Of a stretch of 64,000 bases of DNA, positions 58,411-64,000 are shown piece after piece. The stretch lies in the NCBI RefSeq assembly GCF_027923225.1, contig NZ_BSDI01000024.1, forward strand, positions 62,001 to 126,000, given 5' to 3'. Position numbers and translations under genes: made by a program. This DNA comes from Phytohabitans aurantiacus. GTDB taxonomy: Bacteria > Actinomycetota > Actinomycetes > Mycobacteriales > Micromonosporaceae. The notes beneath the pieces are model-generated. The model made no database searches, was not told where the DNA came from, and saw nothing but the letters and a program-made list of their open reading frames with translations. The number at the start of each line of letters is the position of its first letter. Within the stretch, counting starts at the first letter, position 1.

Positions 58411-59706
58411 TCAGCCGTTGAGGATCTTGGCGATCTCCGTGTCGGCCCACATCGTGGCGTCGGCGACGCTTCGCTTTCCGGTGACGATGTCGCGCAGCAT
58501 CTGCTGCAGGACGCCGGCCTTCTCGACGTCCGCCCACTTCTCGGCCATCGGCACGAACCACGAGCTCTTCGCGGCGAGCGCGGTGGCTTCGTTGCCCTTC
58601 ACCGTGGCGGCCTTGTCGAGCAGGTTGGTGGCGTTGGGCAGTACGCCCTTGGCGAGCAGGGCCTCCTGCGCTTTCGTGTCGGTGAATGTCTTGATCCACT
58701 CGGCGGCGAGCGCCTGGTTCTTGCTCTTGCTGGCGACGCCGAGGTTCGAGCCGCCGAGGAACGACGGGATGCCCGGCAGCGGCGCCGACGCGACCTTGCC
58801 CTTCACCTTGGTGGCGACCAGTTCGGAGTTGGGGTCGTTGGGGTCCTTGCGCTGCTCCTGTGCGGCGCCCGCCTCCCAGCCGTTGCCGTAGAACATCGCG
58901 GACTGGCCCTGGGCGAAGATGGCGGCCTGGTCGTTCTCGTCCTTGGTGATGTCGCCGGACGAGTACTTCTTGACGAGGTCGGACCACTTGGTCAGGCCCG
59001 CCTGGGCGGTCGGCTCGGCGAGGGTGCCGACCCACTTGTCGCCGTCCTTCTTGGCGATCTGGCCGCCCTCGGCGTACACCCACGACATGGCGGCGTACCA
59101 GTAGGCACCCGGCATGTAGAACGCCGCGAACTTGTTGCTGGCGCTGTTCTTGGCCTTGAGTGTGTCGGCGGTGGCGGTCAGCTCGGAGTAGCTCGCCGGT
59201 GGCTTGACCCCAGCGGCGTCGAAGAGGTCGGTGCGGTAGATGAGCACCCGCGCACCGGCGTAGTAGGGCACGCAGTACGTCTTACCGTCCAGTTCGCACG
59301 GTCCACTCAGGCCCTTGAGCCAGTTGGCCGAGTTGTCGAAAGTGGACTTGTCGAGCTCACCGAAGGCGCCGCTGAACACGTACTTGGGCATCTCGGTGTT
59401 GCCCAACTCGATCACGTCCGGCACGTCGTTGCCCGCGAGCGTGGCGTCCAGTTTGGTCAGATGGTTGGCCCACTGCTGGTACTCGACCGACACGCTCGCC
59501 CCGGTGGCCGCCGTGAATCGCGCGTTGGCGTCGTCGACGATCTCCTTCCAGCTCGACTGCGCGTCGACCATCAGCCATACCTTGAGCGTCTTGCCCTTGC
59601 CGTCGAGAGCGGCCGACGAGTCGTCGCCGCTGTCCGATCCGCCACACGCGGCGGTACCGAGCAGCGCGACGGCGAGCCCCGCCGCGACCGCGATCCTGCG
59701 CTTCAC
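58411..59706 (-). CDS. Sugar ABC transporter lipoprotein (solute-binding)
   Basis: A 431-residue lipoprotein with lipobox LLGTAACGG (Cys21) and a Ser/Asp-rich linker. Family 1 binding-protein features are VWLMVDAQSSWKEIVDDANA, VPDVIELGNTEMPKYVFSGA, VPYYAGARVLIYRTDLFDAA and MFYGNGWEAG. GTG 59706 overlaps the regulator stop by 4 bp. The RpiR regulator suggests an amino or phosphorylated sugar such as a chitin or cell-wall saccharide, but specificity is not readable. Confidence 0.92.
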   Translation of the reverse strand: MKRRIAVAAGLAVALLGTAACGGSDSGDDSSAALDGKGKTLKVWLMVDAQSSWKEIVDDANARFTAATGASVSVEYQQWANHLTKLDATLAGNDVPDVIELGNTEMPKYVFSGAFGELDKSTFDNSANWLKGLSGPCELDGKTYCVPYYAGARVLIYRTDLFDAAGVKPPASYSELTATADTLKAKNSASNKFAAFYMPGAYWYAAMSWVYAEGGQIAKKDGDKWVGTLAEPTAQAGLTKWSDLVKKYSSGDITKDENDQAAIFAQGQSAMFYGNGWEAGAAQEQRKDPNDPNSELVATKVKGKVASAPLPGIPSFLGGSNLGVASKSKNQALAAEWIKTFTDTKAQEALLAKGVLPNATNLLDKAATVKGNEATALAAKSSWFVPMAEKWADVEKAGVLQQMLRDIVTGKRSVADATMWADTEIAKILNG

Positions 59707-60521
59707 GGGTTCCTCCTTGGGGGTTGGGTTCGATACAGGTGGACCGCCACGTAGAGCAGGTCGAGCACGACGAGCTGGCGGTGGCGTGCGGACAGCGCGT
59801 CCGGGCGGAAGTCGGTCTCCTGCGCGGCGGTGAGCAGCACGATGTCGGCGAGCTCGGCCAGCGGGGACAGGGGAAAACTGGTGAGCGCGACGGTGGTCGC
59901 GCCGTGGTTGCCGGCCTCGGCGAGCAGCTCGATCGTCTCGCCGGTGCGGCCGGTGTGTGATACGCCGATGGCCACGTCACCGGGGCGGGAGAGGGCGGCG
60001 CTGGCGAGGCCGCCGTGCAGGTCGGTCCACGCCCACGCGGGTACGCCGATGCGGTGCATGCTGAGCTGGACGTCCTCGCCGACGAGGGCGCTGCCGCTGA
60101 CGCCGAAGACGGTGACCCGCGAGGCACAGGCGATCGCGGCCGCCGCCCGCTTGACGGCGGCGAGGTCGAGCAGCAGGGCCGTGTCGCGCATGGCGTGCGC
60201 GTCGGCGGCCATGATCTGACTGAGTACTCGGTCAAGGGAGTCGGTCGGCTGGATCTCGCGTCCGATGTCGACGGTCCAGCCACCTTTGCTCTCGGCGCCC
60301 GTCTCCGCCGCGATGCCGAGCCGCAGGTCGGCGTAGCCCCCGAAATCGAGGACCCGGCAGAACCGCGTGACGGTGGCCGGGGACGTGCCGCTGCGCTCGG
60401 CCAGCTCCACGATCGTCGAGTGGGCCGCGGCTGTGGGATCTTCGAGCACGGTGTCGGCGACCCGCCGCAGCGCGCCGGTGAGCTCCGGCAGCCGGGACCG
60501 CACGCGCTCGAGTACCGCCAT
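59703..60521 (-). CDS. RpiR/MurR-family transcriptional regulator
   Basis: A 272-residue protein. The N-terminal HTH_6 (residues 1-80) has DPTAAAHSTIVELAERSGTS and PATVTRFCRVLDFGGYADLR. The C-terminal SIS domain (ASRVTVFGVSGSALVGEDVQ, GVSHTGRTGETIELLAEAGN) binds a phosphosugar. ATG 60521. It leads the operon regulator-binding protein-permease-permease and probably controls it through the inverted repeat at 60543-60567. Confidence 0.9.
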   Translation of the reverse strand: MAVLERVRSRLPELTGALRRVADTVLEDPTAAAHSTIVELAERSGTSPATVTRFCRVLDFGGYADLRLGIAAETGAESKGGWTVDIGREIQPTDSLDRVLSQIMAADAHAMRDTALLLDLAAVKRAAAAIACASRVTVFGVSGSALVGEDVQLSMHRIGVPAWAWTDLHGGLASAALSRPGDVAIGVSHTGRTGETIELLAEAGNHGATTVALTSFPLSPLAELADIVLLTAAQETDFRPDALSARHRQLVVLDLLYVAVHLYRTQPPRRNP

Positions 60522-60542
60522 GGGGCCACTCTTATAGGAAGG

Positions 60543-60567
60543 ACTATTAACTGTTACTGGTAATAGT
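60543..60567. promoter_or_regulatory. Candidate RpiR operator
   Basis: ACTATTAAC and GGTAATAGT form an inverted repeat (one mismatch) with a 7-bp spacer, in an A+T-rich stretch 21 bp upstream of the regulator ATG. Confidence 0.6.
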
Positions 60568-60622
60568 TCTTACTGAAGGGTGGCGGGTTGTCAAGAGGCT
60601 GGGCAAAACCGTTACCAACAGA

Positions 60623-60657
60623 CCGTGGGGCCGCACCTGTCGGATGCGGCCCCACGG
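60623..60657. terminator. GC-rich hairpin
   Basis: CCGTGGGGCCGCA pairs exactly with TGCGGCCCCACGG across a 9-base loop. No U tract on either strand. It could end transcription from an unseen unit or be part of the repeat mosaic. Confidence 0.45.
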
Positions 60658-61044
60658 CCGGTGGAGGAGTGTAACGATCAGATGGCCGAGCAGCTCAGCA
60701 CCGGGAGGTGGGCGCTGTCGGGGCTCGGTCGTCCCTCAGGGTCACACTTCGAATAGAGGTATGTCAATCTTTAACGCTTCCAAACTTCGTCTCGCCATGT
60801 GCGAGGCGGTGGTTCGGGGCGGGTTCCTTGTCCGAGACCGCAGTGCGTCAAGGCTATGCGGGGTCGTGGTCGGCGAGCGGTGCTCGGGGTCGCGGGCCGT
60901 GCTGGGGTCCTGGGCGGCGCTGGGGTCGTGGGCGGTGCTGGGGGGCGTGGGCGGCGCTGGGCTCGCCGGGGGCGGGTGGTCGGGCTTGCTACGGCGCCAG
61001 ATCATTGACCGCAGCTGGCAAGCTGGCATCGATCAAGGAGATTC

Positions 61045-61110
61045 GCGTCGATCAAGGGCAAACGCACGCGAAAAGAGATCCAACCACGTGCATTCGCCCT
61101 TGATCGGCGG
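61045..61110 (-). repeat. 65-bp palindromic element, copy E
   Basis: Arms GATCAAGGGCAAACGCACG and CGTGCATTCGCCCTTGATC; the loop is GAAAAGAGATCCAACCA (one G lost). Same orientation as B, D and F. A half copy precedes it at 61028-61045. Confidence 0.85.
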
Positions 61111-61200
61111 ACAGGAGGATGCCGACGTCCGCCGGACGGCGGCCCTCGCCGTCGCCGTCGGCGTGCTGGATGTCGCCGCGGAGAGCGGACGCCAAGGTCC

Positions 61201-61237
61201 GCGGATGCCGCGATTTCAGGGAAATCGCGGCATCCGC
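61201..61237. repeat. Perfect palindrome with 17-bp arms
   Basis: GCGGATGCCGCGATTTC and its exact reverse complement are separated by AGG. An outer CCAAGG/CTTGG pair extends it imperfectly. Confidence 0.85.
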
Positions 61238-61292
61238 CCGACTTGGAAGGCGCGTTATCCCGGATATCGCGGCTACGGATCGCCGCGCGGCT

Positions 61293-61344
61293 AGATCTTG
61301 GCGCTCTACCGTCGCCCCTGGCGACGCTCGCGCTCCAAGATCCA
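61293..61344. repeat. AGATCTTGG inverted-repeat module, copy 2
   Basis: AGATCTTGGCGCTCTACCGT and CCAAGATCC pair as in the 43115 copy, with CGTCGCC/GGCGACG inside. In this island it precedes the CTTGGTGGGG module, the reverse of island 2. Confidence 0.75.
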
Positions 61345-61362
61345 GCCGCGTGGCCCGGACTG

Positions 61363-61451
61363 CGCCGCTTGGTGGGGTGGGCTGGGATCTTGCGCCCGGA
61401 TGTATCCGACATAGCCGGGCGCAAGATCCCACTACACCCCACCAAGCGGCG
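61363..61451. repeat. CTTGGTGGGG inverted-repeat module, copy 2
   Basis: CGCCGCTTGGTGGGGTG with GCTGGGATCTTGCGCC pairs with its near complement ending AAGCGGCG. The loop (GATGTATCCGACATAG region) differs from that of copy 1. Confidence 0.8.
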
Positions 61452-61572
61452 CGCCCCACACCGCGCTGAGCCCGTGGCGGGCTCAGCCGACGCCGTGCCG
61501 TTCAAGACCCGCCCATTCGAGGCCGCGCCCCCCACACACCTCGCCGGACCGGCACACCGATCTAGGGCATTC

Positions 61573-61639
61573 GCGTCGATCAAGGGCGAACGCACGCGGA
61601 AAAGAGATCCAACCACGTGCATTCGCCCTTGATCGGCGG
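61573..61639 (-). repeat. 65-bp palindromic element, copy F
   Basis: GCGTCGATCAAGGGCGAACG opens the left arm, and the right arm ends TTGATCGGCGG. Loop GGAAAAGAGATCCAACCA. Confidence 0.85.
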
Positions 61640-61727
61640 AGCAGGGGAGCGGGCGCGCGGAGCAGCGCAGCGGGCGCCGGGCGCGGCGCGGACAGGCGCG
61701 TGGGGCGGGTGGGGGCGAGGGGTGGAG

Positions 61728-62768
61728 CTAGGACCAGGAGGGGTGGCCCTCCAGGGCGGTGCCCACCGTTAGTTGGCGTAGGCCGGTGCCGTCGGGGCGG
61801 ACGGCGTAGAGCTTGGGCTCGAGTACCGGGCCGCGGGTGAACGCTATCCACTCGCCGTCCGGCGACCACGTCGGGTCCTGGTCGAGGTCGGGGCCGGAGG
61901 TGACCGGACGGGACTCTCCGTCGGGCGTGACCACGTAGATGTCGGCCTGGCCGGATACCTTGCTGTGCGAGTACGCGATCAGCTTGCCGTCCGGGGAGAA
62001 GTCGGGGTCGACGGACGCCAGGCCGCCCTTGGTCAGCCACTGCCGCGACCCCGCCGGGTCGTCGACGCGGAACAGCATGAGCTGGGGCTTGCCGTCGCGG
62101 ACGGCCCACATGCAGACCAGGCCCTCGACGTTCGGCGACCACGCGGGGTCGTCCTTGTCGTCGTTGGTGTGGGTGATCTGGGTGGGGGCGCCGCCGATGG
62201 CCGGCACGGTGAAGAGCTGGTTGCGGCCGCCCGCGCGGGCGACGTAGGCGAGCTTGCTGTCGTCGCGGGACCAGCAGACCCGGGTGCCGCGGTTGACCTT
62301 GTCGACGATCAGCGCCTCGCCGTTGCCGTCGCGGCCCATTGTCCAGATCTGCCAGTGCGTGGGCGTGATCCGCCGGATGAAGGCGATGCGGTCGCGCTTG
62401 TGCGACCACTGTGGCAGTACGTCGTATCCGCCCGCGGCCAGTTGGTTTCGCTCGCCGCTGTCGGGAACGGTGACGAAGACCCCGGACCGCTTGCCCTCGT
62501 CGAGCCGGAACAGCATCGGGTCGGCCGGGAACGCGCCCGGTGATGGCGAGGCGGCGCCCATGCCCTTGCGGTCGTTGGTGTCGCCTTCGTCTTTCGGCTC
62601 GTCGCCGGCGAGCACGTATCCGGTGACGGCGCCCGCGGTGGCCAGCCCGACCAGGGCGGGCACGCCGATGACGACCGTGCGGCGACTGATCAAGGGTGTC
62701 CTTCGCGGCGCCGACGGCGGTGTCGGCGTGGGCGCCGGTGCCTCGGGCTCGTGCGCGAGGAAGGCCAT
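61728..62768 (-). CDS. Membrane-anchored TolB-like beta-propeller protein
   Basis: A 346-residue protein. A Pro-rich cytoplasmic N-terminus (residues 1-27) leads to SRRTVVIGVPALVGLATAGA, a membrane anchor with a twin-arginine look. A linker to about residue 80 is followed by WD40/TolB-type blades: WSHKRDRIAFIRR, WSRDDSKLAYVAR, WSPNVEGLVCMWA, FSPDGKLIAYSHS and WSPDGEWIAFTRG. An extracytoplasmic binding or scaffold role is likely; the ligand is unknown. Three CCTAGG-centred direct repeats lie 21 bp upstream of ATG 62768. Confidence 0.85.
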   Translation of the reverse strand: MAFLAHEPEAPAPTPTPPSAPRRTPLISRRTVVIGVPALVGLATAGAVTGYVLAGDEPKDEGDTNDRKGMGAASPSPGAFPADPMLFRLDEGKRSGVFVTVPDSGERNQLAAGGYDVLPQWSHKRDRIAFIRRITPTHWQIWTMGRDGNGEALIVDKVNRGTRVCWSRDDSKLAYVARAGGRNQLFTVPAIGGAPTQITHTNDDKDDPAWSPNVEGLVCMWAVRDGKPQLMLFRVDDPAGSRQWLTKGGLASVDPDFSPDGKLIAYSHSKVSGQADIYVVTPDGESRPVTSGPDLDQDPTWSPDGEWIAFTRGPVLEPKLYAVRPDGTGLRQLTVGTALEGHPSWS

Positions 62769-62789
62769 CGTCCCTCCCGGGCGGCTCGG

Positions 62790-62840
62790 GCTACCTAGGG
62801 TTAAGACTCGCTACCTAGGGTTAAGACTCACTACCTAGGG
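62790..62840. promoter_or_regulatory. Triple 20-bp direct repeat upstream of the propeller gene
   Basis: GCTACCTAGGGTTAAGACTC occurs at 62790-62809 and 62810-62829, followed by the first 11 bp again (one mismatch) at 62830-62840. CCTAGG centres are exactly 20 bp apart, close to two helical turns, as for cooperative activator sites. Confidence 0.7.
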
Positions 62841-62874
62841 CCAGAATAGTCGCACCCCCGTGCAACACCGGCAA

Positions 62875-62910
62875 CGCGCCGCGCTGTCCTGATACTGACA
62901 ACGCGGCGCG
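62875..62910 (-). terminator. Stem-loop after the truncated binding-protein gene
   Basis: CGCGCCGCG and CGCGGCGCG pair with a TGTC/GACA extension, 13 bp past the stop at 62923. Probable terminator for the leftward gene. Confidence 0.6.
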
Positions 62911-62922
62911 CGCCCGAACGGT

Positions 62923-64000
62923 TCAGGATGCGATGGCGGTCTTGCTGAACTCGAAGAACGCCTTGCCCGAGTCGGCCGGCTTCTGGCGGCCGTAGACCAC
63001 GTTCTCCGACGCCTTGATCAGCTCGGCGCGGATCTTGCTGTGCCCCTTGAGCGGCACCTCGGGCGACTGCGGGCCGAACTTGGTGGCCAGCTCGCCCTGT
63101 ACCGTGATCGACTGCTTCATCGCGGCGTCGGTGACCGTCTGCTCGACCGCCTTGCGTACGTCCAGGTTGGACGGCAGGCCGCGCTCGGTACCGAGGATCT
63201 TGCCGGCTTCCATGTCGTTGCCCAGGAAGTTCAGCACGTCGATCGCGATGTCCTTGTTGGGGCTGCCCCGGAAGACCGAGAAGTACATCGAGGCGCGCGC
63301 CCACTGGGCCGACGGGTCACCGGGGAACGCGATGACGCCCAGTTCGTCCTTGGTGCTCTTCTTCATCTCCGGCATCTGGTTGACCCACACCCAGGAGGTG
63401 GCGGCCTTGCCGGTGACCACGAGCTGCTTGGTGATGCTGGACTCGTTGCCCTCGTGGATCACGTCCGGCGTCGGGGTCGCCCCGCGAGCGCGGGCACCGG
63501 CCCACAGGTCGAACCAGCGGGTCACGTCGTCGGCGGTGAAGCCCAGCTCCTTGCCGTTGTAGAGGCCCTTGCCCTGCTGGCGCAGCCACACCCAGAACGC
63601 CATGTAGTTGCCGCTCGGGTCCATGGTGCCGGGGAGCTTGGCGGCCTTGGAGACCTGCTCGGCCCAGGCGATGTGCTGCTCCCAGCTCATGCCCGTGGTG
63701 GGCTCGGGCAGGCTGTACTTGGCCAGCAGCGTCTTGTTGTACACCAGACCCTGGGTGTTCTCACCGAACGGCAGGCCGGCGAGCACGCCCTCGACCTTGC
63801 CGTAGTTGACCAGGCTGGGCGGGAACTTCGAGACGTCGAGCTTGCTCCCGCTCGTGTACTCGGTCAGGTCGAGCGTGACCTTGCGCGACGCGTACTCGGC
63901 GAGGAAGTTGTCGTCGATCTGGAAGATGTCGGGCGCGTCGCCGCCCGCGGTGAGCGTGGCGAGCTTGTCGAAGTAGCCCTGGTTCGCCTGCCAGGTCTTC
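62923..64000 (-). CDS. ABC transporter solute-binding protein, 5' end outside window
   Basis: The frame is open to the window edge, so the start and signal peptide are missing; about 358 codons are present. GGDAPDIFQIDDNFLAEYAS, LAGLPFGENTQGLVYNKTLL, VWVNQMPEMKK and the C-terminal GRQKPADSGKAFFEFSKTAI fit family 1 sugar-binding proteins. It is not a close paralogue of the 58411 protein. Its permeases, if linked, would lie on the other side of the terminator or right of the window. Confidence 0.88.
   Translation of the reverse strand, partial: KTWQANQGYFDKLATLTAGGDAPDIFQIDDNFLAEYASRKVTLDLTEYTSGSKLDVSKFPPSLVNYGKVEGVLAGLPFGENTQGLVYNKTLLAKYSLPEPTTGMSWEQHIAWAEQVSKAAKLPGTMDPSGNYMAFWVWLRQQGKGLYNGKELGFTADDVTRWFDLWAGARARGATPTPDVIHEGNESSITKQLVVTGKAATSWVWVNQMPEMKKSTKDELGVIAFPGDPSAQWARASMYFSVFRGSPNKDIAIDVLNFLGNDMEAGKILGTERGLPSNLDVRKAVEQTVTDAAMKQSITVQGELATKFGPQSPEVPLKGHSKIRAELIKASENVVYGRQKPADSGKAFFEFSKTAIAS

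Larger units (their letters stand above)
60522..61727. repeat. Gene-free palindrome island 3
   Basis: 1206 bp between the RpiR gene and the beta-propeller gene. It starts with the RpiR operator and a terminator-like hairpin, then about 250 bp containing an 18-bp GC-rich direct repeat (60896-60960, words like GCGCTGGGGTCGTGGGCG). Palindromic element E, a 17-bp-arm palindrome, the AGATCTTGG module, the CTTGGTGGGG module and element F follow. Open frames here are repeat-derived and not credible genes. Confidence 0.78.

Noticed and set aside
60644..61632. Open frames in island 3 that include the palindromic elements
   Set aside because: Their translated ends are the same element translations seen in islands 1 and 2, which shows repeat origin, not coding function.

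Overview
The window is high-GC actinobacterial DNA: GTG, TTG and ATG starts are all used, genes overlap by 1-4 bp, and there is an SOS box of the TCGAAC-N4-GTTCGA type. Roughly the first 40 kb is a sterol/cholesterol catabolism cluster whose proteins match, family by family, the KstR and KstR2 regulons of Mycobacterium tuberculosis and Rhodococcus. The second part (secreted S8 peptidases, GH78 rhamnosidase, polyester-hydrolase-like enzyme, ABC sugar uptake without its own ATPase, very large LuxR regulator) suggests a soil or plant-associated filamentous actinomycete, possibly Micromonosporaceae. That taxonomic placement is inference.

Layout. 1-1081: end of hsaC and all of hsaB (A/B-ring degradation). 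1091-5293: secreted S8 peptidase with a C-terminal CBM2. 5348-12900: KstR2-type C/D-ring block, with fadD3, a crotonase, fadE31, fadE32 and fadE33 leftward, and fadE30 and ipdF rightward, from a shared KstR2 operator at 10959. 12897-16679: fadA5 with two small membrane genes, divergent from cyp125 across two KstR sites. 17263-29548: side-chain block with cholesterol oxidase, ltp3, ltp4, a DUF35 partner, two CoA ligases (one is fadD19), echA19, and fadE26/fadE27 (ChsE4-ChsE5). 29566-34103: fadA6-like thiolase, ipdC, ipdB, ipdA, echA20. 34145-39900: SDRs, a PPOX-fold protein, a KstR2-like TetR regulator, a zinc alcohol dehydrogenase and an F420-type oxidoreductase. 39924-42569: GH78 alpha-L-rhamnosidase. 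43475-47787: small housekeeping or accessory genes, including an unknown gene under a perfect LexA box and an M50 site-2 protease. 47759-56433: second S8 peptidase, two HTH regulators and a secreted polyester-hydrolase-like protein. 56532-60521: ABC sugar importer with an RpiR regulator. 61728-64000: membrane-anchored beta-propeller and the C-terminal part of another solute-binding protein.

How it works together. A sterol would be oxidised at C3 by the oxidase, hydroxylated at C26 by CYP125, activated by FadD19, and shortened by ChsE4-ChsE5, EchA19, FadA5 and the Ltp3/Ltp4/DUF35 set. HsaB/HsaC belong to opening of the A/B rings. FadD3 then activates the remaining indane propionate, and IpdF, IpdC, EchA20, IpdAB, FadE30-33 and FadA6 finish rings C and D. 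Eight 14-bp KstR-like operators and two or three KstR2-like operators fall at the divergent promoters of these genes.

Three gene-free islands (16680-17262, 42570-43474, 60522-61727) are mosaics of palindromes. They share a roughly 65-bp element present in six full copies plus two further modules that recur in reversed block order. This is the most unusual structure in the window. No tRNA, rRNA, CRISPR or transposase gene was seen.
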